Positions 1-8,581 of a DNA stretch of 64,000 nt are shown one piece after another. The position numbers were made by a program, and so were the translations under genes. Origin of the DNA: Paraburkholderia solitsugae (lineage in GTDB: Bacteria > Pseudomonadota > Gammaproteobacteria > Burkholderiales > Burkholderiaceae); contig NZ_WOEY01000141.1 of NCBI RefSeq assembly GCF_013177695.1, forward strand, positions 1-64,000, read 5' to 3'. Numbering within the stretch: the first letter of the stretch is position 1; each line of letters opens with the position of its first letter. The notes beneath the pieces were generated by a model. The model searched no databases. It was given only the letters and a program-made list of their open reading frames with translations, and was not told the DNA's origin.

Positions 1-87
1 CAGCGCCTGCAGCTCCTCTCTGTCCTTCCTGGCCAGCTTCACTGGCGTTGCATGACGACCTCGGCTCATGCCGCCAGGATAAACCAT
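1..87 (-). mobile_element. IS630-family transposase, N-terminal fragment cut by window edge
   Basis: The minus strand reads from an ATG at 87 (or a second ATG at 69) through position 1 without a stop. The short peptide contains MSRGR, then a proline-valine and a KDREEL stretch. That is the usual beginning of IS630-type transposases, whose N-terminus is a helix-turn-helix that binds the element's ends. Only 29 codons are visible, so family assignment is by resemblance. Just upstream, 93-98 and 106-111 form a small inverted repeat (CAATTA/TAATTG) that could belong to the element's end. The next gene starts at 402, so the element most likely ends between here and there. Confidence 0.55.
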
Positions 88-401
88 GCAACCAATTATT
101 AAAAGTAATTGCGGGATGTCGTACTAGCTATCTCCATATTGTCGCTCTGCTCGATGTTGTATTCGCGCGAACGCCAGGCAGATTGAGAAACATCCGCACG
201 CGTCATGCGTGAGTCAGATTGTTGCGTTTTTGTCTTATCTAAAATCTTTTATTTCGCGACTGGCGCGTCCATCCGGCCAAATCATTCGTTATCGATTTAT
301 CTCGATTTAAAGTCGGTCAGCGCGACGCTTGAATGCTTCGCTTAGCGCCTAATCCGCGCGATAATCCAAGGCTGTTTTGGATTTGCATGGAGCATGCACG
401 T
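88..401. other. Intergenic stretch upstream of the DUF2968 gene
   Basis: I see no gene here. The stretch is more AT-rich than its surroundings. It holds the small CAATTA/TAATTG inverted repeat (93-111) next to the transposase start and two TCGATTTA copies ten bases apart (292-299 and 302-309). The second feature could be a regulator site or chance. The promoter for the following gene should lie here, but I cannot fix a convincing -35/-10 pair. Confidence 0.5.
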
Positions 402-1118
402 ATGAAGTACCCCTTAATTGTACGGCGCGCCATGCTGCTCGCGGCCTCGTGTGCGCTGTTGCAGCATGGTGGCTTTGTGCTGGCAGCGCAAAGCGGCGAG
501 GCCGCCCCTCTGGTCGGCACGCGGCCGGCCATGAACACACTAACGCCGCAGCCGGTCGCCGCGGCGCTGCGCAACGCGGCATCGAGCACGCCGGCTACCG
601 CCGGCGATGCGCAAGGCAATGTCGCCGAACTGATACAGATGATTCACGACGCGAAGCTGAGCGAATTGCGCACCACATATAACGGCAGTTACGGCGCGAG
701 TCTGTTTTTCTATCCGCAGGAAATGACGTACTACGTCGCGCTTTTCCAGGATAAGCATTTCTGGCGCGTGATCAAGTCGGGGGACGTAGGCCGCGCTGAA
801 GCAATCTATGCCGGCTTCGTCCAGCAGACGGCGCAACTCGCGGACGTCGAGATTCGCCGCACGCAGTTGCAAGCGCAGAAGGCGTATATCGAAGACATCA
901 TCGCGTTGTCGGAAGATCGCGCGAAACGGTTGCAGGCCGATCTCGACGTCGCGCGCACGCAGCAGGCCAAGGTCAACGACTATCAGCGGCAGACGCAAGG
1001 TGAGGCAGTTGCGCTGAACGCGGAAAAGGAAAAGGCGCAGGCGCAGTTGCGTCAGGTACAGGGCGAAGTGATGCAGTTGCAGCGGCAAACCGAGTTCGGA
1101 TTGCCAACGCAGAAGTAG
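402..1118 (+). CDS. Secreted DUF2968 family protein
   Basis: A 238-residue protein from the ATG at 402, which begins MKYPLIVRRAMLLAAS and gives a clean Sec signal peptide ending near FVLAA. An upstream in-frame ATG at 333 would put 23 residues in front of the signal peptide, so I prefer 402. The middle part has aromatic stretches (FFYPQEMTYYVALF). The C-terminal third, roughly residues 140-230, is rich in Gln, Ala, Arg and Glu and looks like a coiled coil. It resembles DUF2968 proteins common in Burkholderiales. Their function is unknown, and a periplasmic or envelope location is inferred from the signal. A bidirectional terminator follows at 1131. Confidence 0.8.
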   Translation: MKYPLIVRRAMLLAASCALLQHGGFVLAAQSGEAAPLVGTRPAMNTLTPQPVAAALRNAASSTPATAGDAQGNVAELIQMIHDAKLSELRTTYNGSYGASLFFYPQEMTYYVALFQDKHFWRVIKSGDVGRAEAIYAGFVQQTAQLADVEIRRTQLQAQKAYIEDIIALSEDRAKRLQADLDVARTQQAKVNDYQRQTQGEAVALNAEKEKAQAQLRQVQGEVMQLQRQTEFGLPTQK

Positions 1119-1130
1119 GCGTATGAGCGT

Positions 1131-1167
1131 AAAAAAGCCCGGCCATCACATTGGCTGGGCTTTTTTT
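1131..1167. terminator. Bidirectional rho-independent terminator
   Basis: GCCCGGCC (1137-1144) pairs with GGCTGGGC (1153-1160), with one G-T wobble. The stem is preceded by six A and followed by seven T. It can end the DUF2968 gene on the plus strand and the convergent gene at 1196 on the minus strand. Confidence 0.85.
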
Positions 1168-1195
1168 GCAACTCGACTTTTCGATAACGACGCGC

Positions 1196-2398
1196 TTACT
1201 TCGTGAACTGATCGGGAACCTCGGTCACGCGACGTTGCGACATGCGATTGATCCATTCTGTCTCGCTGGTTCCACGCGGATTGATCGACGAAGCAGGGCG
1301 CGATGGCGGCGCAATATTGCGCAGGTGAGTGGCGGCTGAAGTGGTCATCGACGCGTATTCGCCGGTGCCGAGTTGCGATGGCGCAAGTGGCGAATAAGGC
1401 CCCGCCGACGATGGCGCCGACGACGTTCGTTGTGCGATTGCCGGCACCGCGATCTGCGGCACTTCGTTCATCGGCGAGGTCCGTGGCAACTGCGATGGCA
1501 ACTGCGGTGCCAACCACGTCGCGATGGTGGGCTGCGAACGGCGGTCGCTTCTTTCGTACAGGTTCGCGGCGTCTTTGCGTTGCTTATCCTGGCGGCGCGA
1601 TACCTTCTTGCCGGCTGTAGCGCGCGCCGGCATTGCGTTGACTGGCGTGACGATTTCCGAAGCGGGACTTGCCGTGAAATCGCGTAGCGCAGCCGCGGCA
1701 AGTGCGCTCGGCAAAATTTCAGGCGATGTGGGTACCGATGCGGGTGCGGATCCAGACGCGCCTGCCACGTGCACGGGCGACGACGCGGCGCTCGGTGCAA
1801 GCACCGCTGCACGCTTGTCGGCGGTGGCATTGGGAACGACAGCTGCGTCAAACGAGTGACGAGTCGCCAGTTGCGCTTCCTGGCGGACCGGGACCTTGTC
1901 AGCTGGTTTGACATCGCTAATCGTGTGACGCTGCGCCAGATGACCGAACGCAACCCAGGCAAGCATCGCGGCGCCACCGAGCGCACAGGCGCCACCCGCT
2001 AGCGCACCCCAATGCACCTGTGCGCCGCGCGGCGAGGCAGGAGCCGCCGGCACGCTAACTGGCGAGAAAGGTGCGGCTTCGGCGGACATTCGCAACGATT
2101 CGTCGACGGGTGCGTCGAACACGGTTGTCGAGGGAGCAGCTGAGGTGAAACCTGATGACGCAGCTGGTGGCAAGCGCCGCGATTCCCACTGGCAGAGCGC
2201 GCGGATGGTCTCCGCATTCAGACAAAATGTACGTAACACGGCCGCATAGAGCGCCTTGAGTTCAGCCCTCAAACTGTACCCCGGCGGCAGCAGTGCCCAA
2301 TCGCGGCCGAATGGCGGGGGCAGCAGGCGGCAGAGCGGCGACAGGCTCGGCAGCGCCATGGAGCCTTCGATCAGGGTGAGGGGGATGGTGGTCGACAT
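1196..2398 (-). CDS. Hypothetical protein with one membrane segment
   Basis: I do not recognise this 400-residue protein. It is taken from the ATG at 2398 (MSTTIPLTLIEG); an in-frame start at 2491 would add 31 residues. It has an N-terminal region of about 85 residues with several Cys and Leu. A hydrophobic segment, rich in Gly and Ala, lies near residues 131-154 and is probably a single transmembrane helix. A long Ala/Ser/Pro-rich tail follows and has low complexity. Such a layout fits a membrane-anchored protein with a disordered extracytoplasmic or cytoplasmic tail, but no domain is evident. The opposite strand is also largely open in pieces because of the high GC. Stop codon and terminator placement support the minus strand. 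Confidence 0.55.
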   Translation of the reverse strand: MSTTIPLTLIEGSMALPSLSPLCRLLPPPFGRDWALLPPGYSLRAELKALYAAVLRTFCLNAETIRALCQWESRRLPPAASSGFTSAAPSTTVFDAPVDESLRMSAEAAPFSPVSVPAAPASPRGAQVHWGALAGGACALGGAAMLAWVAFGHLAQRHTISDVKPADKVPVRQEAQLATRHSFDAAVVPNATADKRAAVLAPSAASSPVHVAGASGSAPASVPTSPEILPSALAAAALRDFTASPASEIVTPVNAMPARATAGKKVSRRQDKQRKDAANLYERSDRRSQPTIATWLAPQLPSQLPRTSPMNEVPQIAVPAIAQRTSSAPSSAGPYSPLAPSQLGTGEYASMTTSAATHLRNIAPPSRPASSINPRGTSETEWINRMSQRRVTEVPDQFTK

Positions 2399-2680
2399 CG
2401 GTTTCTTCGCAGCGCCTCGTAAAGGGGCCGCGGGCTGGCGGCTCAGGGGGCTCTGGCTTCGGAGCGATGCGTATGAAAGCGCGGTAGACAACGCTATAGG
2501 GAAACGCCGTACTCAGGTCGAGCACGCCGCCGCATGAGCGGTCACTGTGAAGCCATCGGGGTGTGGAAGATGATGCCTGGAAGTGGCCGAACTAACGATC
2601 GGATTGTTCCGAAAAAGAAGCGCCGTTCTGTCCTGAGTCGGCCGCGCTCTGGGCGACGATCAAACCAGGGCGCGCTTATC

Positions 2681-3205
2681 TCATCGATCCAGCCGGTACA
2701 CATAGCGCAAAGCAGTAATATCCACGCCGCCGATCTGATCCGGTTCAGCGCCGACGAACTGCCAGCCGTGCCTCTCATAAAAGCCGATCGCCGGCGTGTT
2801 GCCTTCGAGCACGTAAAGGTACAACTGCGTCTCGCCTTGCGCGCGAGCCCAGTCTTCGGCAGCGCGCATCAACAGCTTGCCTGCGCCGATGCCCTGGTGC
2901 GCCGGCAACGCATGCAGGTTGTCGAGCAGGACACCCCACGCGGACTCCGGTTGCCGTTCGACACAGACGAAACCGACCGGCTCGCCTGCGAGCTCGGCGA
3001 TCAGGACGATGCGGCGCTCGCTCCCCGGCGCGCGCAGGCGTGCTTCCCAATAGGCGGCGCGCTCCCGCGTAACTTCGCCGTCGAGGAACGCGTCCGGCAA
3101 CAGGCCGCGGTAGGTAGCCTGCCAGCTGGTGCTATGGATCGAGGCGATCAGTGCTGCATCCGCGAGGGTCGCAGGACGCAGTGAAAGTGCGTGGGAGGAT
3201 TGCAT
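2681..3205 (-). CDS. GNAT family N-acetyltransferase
   Basis: A 174-residue single-domain acetyltransferase. The order of elements is typical of the GNAT fold: an N-terminal LRPATLADAALIASIH strand-helix, a central FVCVERQPES strand, and the acetyl-CoA pyrophosphate loop HQGIGAGKLLM followed by its helix. The C-terminal part (YLYVLEGNTPAIGFYERHGW) contains the conserved Asn and Tyr usually seen near the active site. It should move an acetyl group from acetyl-CoA to an amine, but the substrate cannot be read from sequence. The ATG at 3205 is preferred to a TTG at 3220; neither has a strong ribosome binding site. The gene is monocistronic. Confidence 0.85.
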   Translation of the reverse strand: MQSSHALSLRPATLADAALIASIHSTSWQATYRGLLPDAFLDGEVTRERAAYWEARLRAPGSERRIVLIAELAGEPVGFVCVERQPESAWGVLLDNLHALPAHQGIGAGKLLMRAAEDWARAQGETQLYLYVLEGNTPAIGFYERHGWQFVGAEPDQIGGVDITALRYVYRLDR

Positions 3206-3513
3206 CGGGATGGTGGTCAACGGGAATTGCCTGTCTGCAAAAAGTCTACCGCATGGGTGAGCGGGCGTTGTCTGTAATGAAACTGTATGGAATGCGCGAC
3301 AGTGCCATCAACGGTAACATTACGTGTTGCGGAGTCCGGGTATTTCACAACGTTTACCCTGATACCGCACGAATGCGTTCAGCATGAAAATGCAGCGCCC
3401 CCGGCGCGCGTTCCAAGAAGTCGCCTGTGGCATCCGCTTGCCGAGCGCAGTGGATCGATTCAACTGCCCGAGCGCCACCCGTCTGCGTGGCGACGGGCTA
3501 ATAAGAGAATGTC
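3206..3513. other. Divergent intergenic region between acetyltransferase and MFS genes
   Basis: About 300 bases without a convincing gene. It must carry the promoters of the acetyltransferase (minus strand) and the transporter (plus strand). AT-richer tracts lie around 3260-3360. I could not assign specific boxes. Confidence 0.4.
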
Positions 3514-4815
3514 ATGTCTACTGCATCACACGCCACTTCCTCATCCAGAGAATCCAAGGTCAAGACAGTTTTCCGCGTGGTCAGCGGCAACTTTCTTGAG
3601 ATGTACGACTTCATGGTCTACGGCTATTACGCGTCCGCGATTGCCAAGACCTATTTCCCGAGTGGCAACGAATTCGCCTCGCTGATGCTGTCGCTGTCGG
3701 TATTCGGCGCGGGCTTCCTGATGCGCCCGCTTGGCGCCATCGTGCTGGGTGCCTACATCGACCATCACGGCCGGCGCAAAGGCCTGATCCTCACCCTCGG
3801 CCTGATGGCGCTCGGCACCCTCACGGTCGCCGCGATTCCAGGTTACGCGACTATTGGTGTGCTTGCCCCGGCGCTCGTGCTGTTCGGCCGGTTGCTGCAG
3901 GGCTTCTCCGCCGGGGTCGAACTGGGCGGCGTATCGGTCTATCTGTCGGAGATCGCCACCAAGGGCAACAAGGGCTTCTATTGCGCGTGGCAGTCGGGCA
4001 GCCAGCAGGTTGCGGTGGTGTTCGCCGCGCTGATCGGCGTGTTCCTGAACAAGTGGTTGCCGGCTGACCAGATGACGGCCTGGGGCTGGCGCGTGCCGTT
4101 CCTGATCGGCTGCCTGATCGTGCCGTTCCTGTTCCTGATCCGCCGTTCGTTGCAGGAAACCGAGGAATTCAAGGCGCGCAAGCATCATCCGAGCATGGGC
4201 GAGATCATGAAGACGATGGCCGCGAACTGGGGCATCGTGCTGGGCGGGATGGGCATGGTCATCATGACCACCGTGTCGTTCTACATGATCACGGCCTACA
4301 CGCCGACTTTCGGCAAGGAAGTGCTGAAGCTGTCGTCGATCGATACGCTCGTCGTCACCGTCTGTATCGGTTTGTCGAACCTGATCTGGCTGCCGCTCGC
4401 GGGCGCGTTGTCGGACCGCATCGGCCGCCGTCCGGTGCTGCTGGTCTTCACGATCCTGACTATCGTCACCGCGTATCCGGCGCTGCAATGGCTGGTTGCC
4501 GAGCCGTCGTTCGTTCGCCTTCTGGCGGTCGAACTGTGGTTGTCGTTCCTGTACGGCAGCTACAACGGCGCGATGGTCGTGGCGCTGACCGAAGTGATGC
4601 CGGTCGAAGTGCGGACCGCCGGTTTCTCGCTGGCCTACAGCCTTGCTACGACGATCGGCGGCTTTACGCCGGCTATCTCGACGCTGCTGATTCACACCAC
4701 CGGCAACAAGGCAGCGCCGGGCCTGTTCCTGGGCGTGGCGGCGATCTGCGGACTGATCGCGACGCTGGTGCTGTATCGCACGCCGGAGTCGCGCAATCAG
4801 TATCGAACGGCTTAA
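3514..4815 (+). CDS. MFS metabolite:H+ symporter (citrate/tricarballylate type)
   Basis: A 433-residue transporter with about twelve hydrophobic segments. The N-terminal cytoplasmic stretch is followed by GNFLEMYDFMVYGYYAS, the signature of the metabolite:H+ symporter branch of the MFS. The loop between helices 2 and 3 reads DHHGRRKG, and a second copy, SDRIGRRP, sits between helices 8 and 9. Segments such as FSAGVELGGVSVYLSEIA resemble citrate and tricarballylate symporters (CitA/TcuC). The likely role is proton-driven uptake of a di- or tricarboxylate. The substrate is inferred from family resemblance only. AAGAGAA upstream of 3514 is a plausible ribosome binding site, and a terminator follows at 4852. 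Confidence 0.85.
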   Translation: MSTASHATSSSRESKVKTVFRVVSGNFLEMYDFMVYGYYASAIAKTYFPSGNEFASLMLSLSVFGAGFLMRPLGAIVLGAYIDHHGRRKGLILTLGLMALGTLTVAAIPGYATIGVLAPALVLFGRLLQGFSAGVELGGVSVYLSEIATKGNKGFYCAWQSGSQQVAVVFAALIGVFLNKWLPADQMTAWGWRVPFLIGCLIVPFLFLIRRSLQETEEFKARKHHPSMGEIMKTMAANWGIVLGGMGMVIMTTVSFYMITAYTPTFGKEVLKLSSIDTLVVTVCIGLSNLIWLPLAGALSDRIGRRPVLLVFTILTIVTAYPALQWLVAEPSFVRLLAVELWLSFLYGSYNGAMVVALTEVMPVEVRTAGFSLAYSLATTIGGFTPAISTLLIHTTGNKAAPGLFLGVAAICGLIATLVLYRTPESRNQYRTA

Positions 4816-4851
4816 GGGGCAGCTTAAGGTCGACCGTTTATCCGGACAAAC

Positions 4852-4886
4852 AAAAACCCCGCGTTCTCACGAGCGCGGGGTTTTTT
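4852..4886. terminator. Terminator between convergent MFS and TPR genes
   Basis: CCCCGCG (4857-4863) pairs with CGCGGGG (4874-4880). A-run upstream and T-run downstream allow it to work in both directions. Confidence 0.85.
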
Positions 4887-4930
4887 GTTGGGCGCCGCAT
4901 AGGCAGCGGGTTTCGACGAGCCTGGTGTCG

Positions 4931-6778
4931 TTATCCGAGGCGCAATTCGTTTGCCACCGCCTCCACCACGTCGCCCCAATCGCCAGGTTGCGGCTGGCGT
5001 AGAAGCGTTGCGCCCGGATACCACGGGCTGCGCGTCTCGCCGACGAACCAGCGCCAATCCGCGGCGAACGGCAGCATCAGCCACAGCGGTTTTTTCAGTG
5101 CGCCGGCGAGGTGAGCGATCGACGTATCGATCGACACGACCGCGTCGAGCCGCTCTATGATCGCCGCGGTATCCGCAAAATCGCCAATCCGCCTATCCAG
5201 GCGATGAATCGACGCCGCGCGCGGATGCGCGTCGAGCGCCGCGCGTTCTTCGGCGCCCAGTTCAGGTTGCAGCACGATCCAGTCGATCCCTTCGAGCGCG
5301 AACAGCGGTGCGAGCGCGGCGAGCGGCATCGAACGGGTTTCGTTCTGCTGGATGCGTCCTGACCACGCAATGCCGATCTTGCGCTTCGCGTGACCGCCGA
5401 GCGAACCGCGCCATTTGCGGCTGTAAGCCGGCGGCGCGCTGAGGTAGGGCGTGCGGGCGGGAATCGTGTCATAGGTCGTGCCGAGCGCGAGCGGCAAGCT
5501 CAGCAGCGGGCATTGCAGATCCGCCGCTGGACGCGGTGCGCCTTGGGCGATCAAGGTCACGCGCCAGGCTTGCGCGGCCGGTGCAAGCAGCGGCAGCAGT
5601 TGCGGCTGCACTTCGAGCACGACGCGCGCTGCACGCTGCGCGGCCAGCGGCACGAAGCGCACGAATTGCAACGTATCGCCGAAACCCTGCTCGGCATGGA
5701 CGAGGAGCGTGCGCTGTTCGATCGGCTCGCCGTGCCAGCGCGGCAAGGTCTGGATGACCGGCTGCGCGGTGGTTTGCAACCGCCATTCGTATTCCGGCAG
5801 CCCGCGCGCGAAATCGCGCAACGCGAGCCAGGCAAGCGCGCGGTTCATGTGCGCGGACGCAAGGTCGGGGCGCAAGCGCAGCGCCTGATCGAACGCCCGC
5901 ACAGCTGCCGCGTGCGCGCCCAGCGCCTGATGTGCTGTGCCGAGACTCAGCCAGGCGAGCGCGAATTGCGGATCGAGGCCGACCGCGCGCTCGAGATACG
6001 GCAGCGCCTGCGCATGGCGGCCCAGTGCCGCGAGCGCGTTGCCGAGCCCGAAGATGGTGGGCGGCAGGTTCGGCTGCAAAGCAAGCGCCGCCTGGAAAGA
6101 GGCGACCGCTTCTTCATGGCGGCCGATGGCGTCGAGCGTATTGGCGAGATTGAAGTGCGCGGCGACGAACCGCGGTTCGACTGCGAGCGCCGCCTGAAAG
6201 CGCGGAATCGCCTCGTCCGCGCGCTCAAGCGCGTTCAGCGACATGCCCAGATTGTTGAGCGCGCCCGCATGCCCCGGGCGCAGTTCGAGCGCGCGCTGGA
6301 ACGACGCAATCGCTTCCGTATGACGGCCGAGCGCGTGCAATGCATTGCCGAGATTGTTATGCGACGAGGCGTCGTCCGGTTGCAGCCGCAACGATTTCTC
6401 GAAGGCGTCGGCGGCGTCTTCGTGGCGGCCCACCGACGCGTAGGCATTGCCCAGGTTGTAGTGCGCCATCGGAAAGGACGGCGCAAGCGTGAGCGCATTC
6501 CGGAACTGTTCGATGGCGTCGTCGATCTGGCCCAGCGCCTTCAACGCGTTGCCGAGGTTCAGTTGCAGCGCGGCGTCTTCCGGGCGCAGGTTCACCGCGC
6601 GCCGCACGAGCGCGGCGGCTTCGGCGTGCTGGCCCTGCTGGTGGCGCAGGACGCCCAGCAGGTGCAACGCGTCGACGTGCACGGGATTGCCGTCGAGCGT
6701 CGCGCGGTAGCCGCGTTCGGCGTCGTCGAGGCGGCCGTCACGATGCGCCGCGAAAGCGCGGTCAAATACTTGTTGCAT
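4931..6778 (-). CDS. TPR protein with C-terminal glycosyltransferase-like domain
   Basis: A 615-residue protein from the ATG at 6778 (MQQVFDRAFAAH). ATGs at 6793 and further upstream are in frame, but no start has a clear ribosome binding site. About ten tandem TPR units of 34 residues, many with the YNLGNALKALGRHEEA type consensus, fill roughly residues 1-340. After a WHGEPIEQRTLLVHAEQGFGD segment, the C-terminal 250 residues resemble the glycosyltransferase 9/B fold found after TPRs in many bacteria, including KIGIAWSG and a late VVSIDTSIAHLAGAL motif. Such proteins are thought to glycosylate or bind surface molecules. No substrate can be named. It lies divergent from the metal-efflux pair. 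Confidence 0.8.
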   Translation of the reverse strand: MQQVFDRAFAAHRDGRLDDAERGYRATLDGNPVHVDALHLLGVLRHQQGQHAEAAALVRRAVNLRPEDAALQLNLGNALKALGQIDDAIEQFRNALTLAPSFPMAHYNLGNAYASVGRHEDAADAFEKSLRLQPDDASSHNNLGNALHALGRHTEAIASFQRALELRPGHAGALNNLGMSLNALERADEAIPRFQAALAVEPRFVAAHFNLANTLDAIGRHEEAVASFQAALALQPNLPPTIFGLGNALAALGRHAQALPYLERAVGLDPQFALAWLSLGTAHQALGAHAAAVRAFDQALRLRPDLASAHMNRALAWLALRDFARGLPEYEWRLQTTAQPVIQTLPRWHGEPIEQRTLLVHAEQGFGDTLQFVRFVPLAAQRAARVVLEVQPQLLPLLAPAAQAWRVTLIAQGAPRPAADLQCPLLSLPLALGTTYDTIPARTPYLSAPPAYSRKWRGSLGGHAKRKIGIAWSGRIQQNETRSMPLAALAPLFALEGIDWIVLQPELGAEERAALDAHPRAASIHRLDRRIGDFADTAAIIERLDAVVSIDTSIAHLAGALKKPLWLMLPFAADWRWFVGETRSPWYPGATLLRQPQPGDWGDVVEAVANELRLG

Positions 6779-6845
6779 GACGGGGGGTGGCATTCGGATG
6801 AGGCAGAGGCCGCATTTTCCCACACTCGCCGGGCCGCCCTCCGAT

Positions 6846-6872
6846 TTGACCTGTTGCCTCGATATATATAAC
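6846..6872 (+). promoter_or_regulatory. Candidate promoter for the arsR-CDF pair
   Basis: TTGACC (6846-6851) and TATAAC (6867-6872) are separated by 15 bases. The spacing is short, as is common at metal-controlled promoters. The palindrome at 6871-6894 begins inside the -10 region and covers the expected transcription start. Confidence 0.5.
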
Positions 6873-6894
6873 ATGTGAATACCTGTTCATATGT
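6871..6894. promoter_or_regulatory. SmtB/ZiaR-type metal repressor operator
   Basis: The core TGAATACCTGTTCA is the exact complement of TGAACAGGTATTCA and fits the TGAACA-NN-TATTCA pattern of the 12-2-12 operators bound by Zn-sensing ArsR/SmtB repressors. The two 12-base arms match at 10 of 12 positions. The site overlaps the candidate promoter and lies just before the ArsR-family gene, so autorepression relieved by metal is the natural reading. Confidence 0.75.
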
Positions 6895-6915
6895 ATGCCG
6901 AAGATGCCGCCTGCC

Positions 6916-7263
6916 ATGGCTTCCACTCCCTTGTTTGTTAGCGTCGAAGACCGTCCGGTGGAGACAATCGTGCCGCTGGCCGACCTGTTTCGCCTGCTCG
7001 GCGACCCAACGCGCTTGCGCATCGTGCTGGCGTGCGTCGACGAGCGTCGCGCGGTCGGCGCGATTGCGGAAGGGCTGGGCTTGTCGTCGTCGCTGGTGAG
7101 CCACCATCTGCGGCTGTTGCGCGCGGCGCGGATCGTGCGCGCGGAGCGGCAGGGCAAGCAAGTGTTCTATCTTGCCGCCGACCGTCACATCAGCGCGATG
7201 CTGGCCGGCATGCTCGAGCATGTGGCTGAGCCTGCCGGCGAATTTCCCCTGGACCCGTCATGA
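6916..7263 (+). CDS. ArsR/SmtB family metal-responsive repressor
   Basis: A 115-residue winged-helix regulator, counted from the ATG at 6916. ATGs at 6895 and 6904 are also in frame, but the first abuts the operator, so a downstream start is preferred. The core reads ADLFRLLGDPTRLRIVLAC, then a recognition helix region LGLSSSLVSHHLRLLRAA, then the wing RAERQGKQVFYLAA, all typical of the family. The C-terminal helix carries DRHISAMLAGMLEHV. Its Asp/His pattern resembles the alpha-5 zinc site of SmtB/CzrA-type sensors. The stop overlaps the start of the CDF exporter by four bases (ATGA), so the two are co-transcribed and translationally coupled. The likely inducer is zinc, by inference. Confidence 0.88.
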   Translation: MASTPLFVSVEDRPVETIVPLADLFRLLGDPTRLRIVLACVDERRAVGAIAEGLGLSSSLVSHHLRLLRAARIVRAERQGKQVFYLAADRHISAMLAGMLEHVAEPAGEFPLDPS

Positions 7264-8513
7264 AGAAAACCACCACCCCGAACCGGGGCGCCGACGAACG
7301 CGAGGACGACCACGCGCCGGTGTGGCTCGATGGGGAATTCGACGGAATCGATGGCGTAGATGCACAGATCGAGGGGAAAGAGCGCGGTGCGCAGGATCAC
7401 GGAGCGCATGAGCGTGAGGCAGGCGCGCAGGGCGCACTCGAGCGCGGTTCACACGACCCCGACCACGCCCATAGCCACGACGCCGACCATGCTCACAGCC
7501 ACGGCGCCGCCGACAGCCACAGCGCCGACAGTCACAGCGGGCAGGGCGACAGTGACCATAGCCACGGCAGCCACGCCGGCCACAGTCATAGCAAAAGCTC
7601 CCACGGCCACGCCGGCCACAGCCACGCCCACGCACCCGTCGCAGGCCACGGCCGTGCCTTCGCACTCGCCGTCGCACTGAACGCCGCGATCGTGGTCGTT
7701 CAAGCCGTCTACGGCGTGATCGCGCATTCCACCGCGCTGCTCGCCGACGCCGGCCACAATCTCTCCGACGTACTCGGCTTGCTGCTCGCCTGGGGCGCAA
7801 CCTGGCTCGTCGCGCGCCGTCCGTCGGCACGCTATACATTCGGCTACGGCAGTTCGTCGATCCTGGCGTCGCTCGCCAATGCGGCGCTGTTGCTGTTCGC
7901 GTGTGGCGTGATCGTCGCCGAGGCAGTCGGACGCCTGATGAACCCGGCACCGGTCGCTGGACTCGTGGTGTTCGTCGTCGCGACGGTTGGCGTGGTCGTG
8001 AACGGCTTCTCGGCGTGGCTCTTCATGCGCGGCCAGAAGGATGACCTGAACATACGTGGCGCTTTCCTGCATATGGCCGCGGACGCTGCCATCTCGGCTG
8101 CGGTCGCGATCAGCGGTCTCGTGATTCTCTATACCAACTGGACGTGGCTTGACCCGGTGATGAGCCTGCTCGTGGTCGCGGTGGTTGTTTATGGCACATG
8201 GGGCCTGCTGCGCGATTCGGTGCGCATGGCGCTCGACGCCGTACCGCCCGGCGTCGACCTGCAGCGTATCCGCGACTATCTCGCCGGACAACCCGGTGTC
8301 ACCGACGTGCACGACCTGCATGTGTGGGCCCTGTCGACCACCGGCAATGCGCTCAGCGCGCATCTGGTGATGCCGGCCGGCCATCCTGGCGACGAGTCGA
8401 TCGACGGCATCGTCGTCACTCTTCGCGAACGTTTTTCGATGCACCACGCCACGCTGCAAGTCGACCTCGGCACCACCGAGCATCGATGCGCAATGGATCA
8501 TCCTCACGATTGA
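7260..8513 (+). CDS. CDF-family metal exporter with a long His-rich N-terminus (CzcD-like)
   Basis: A 417-residue cation diffusion facilitator. Residues 65-130 form a cytoplasmic His-rich tract with 20 histidines in 66 residues, mostly as HSH, HAH and HGH units. About six membrane helices follow. The paired transport-site motifs are HNLSD (His166 to Asp170) in helix 2 and HMAAD (His271 to Asp275) in helix 5. This 2-His 2-Asp set is the zinc/cadmium type. The C-terminal cytoplasmic domain contains VHDLHVWALST. The protein should exchange cytosolic Zn2+ (possibly Cd2+, Co2+) for protons. It is translationally coupled to the upstream ArsR-type repressor, which supports metal control. Confidence 0.88.
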   Translation: MKKTTTPNRGADEREDDHAPVWLDGEFDGIDGVDAQIEGKERGAQDHGAHEREAGAQGALERGSHDPDHAHSHDADHAHSHGAADSHSADSHSGQGDSDHSHGSHAGHSHSKSSHGHAGHSHAHAPVAGHGRAFALAVALNAAIVVVQAVYGVIAHSTALLADAGHNLSDVLGLLLAWGATWLVARRPSARYTFGYGSSSILASLANAALLLFACGVIVAEAVGRLMNPAPVAGLVVFVVATVGVVVNGFSAWLFMRGQKDDLNIRGAFLHMAADAAISAAVAISGLVILYTNWTWLDPVMSLLVVAVVVYGTWGLLRDSVRMALDAVPPGVDLQRIRDYLAGQPGVTDVHDLHVWALSTTGNALSAHLVMPAGHPGDESIDGIVVTLRERFSMHHATLQVDLGTTEHRCAMDHPHD

Positions 8514-8581
8514 TGCAGCGCACCGTTGGGCGGATTATCGGCGGCGTACACTAGAACGACTTGCCGCCTCCGGAGTTCCGC

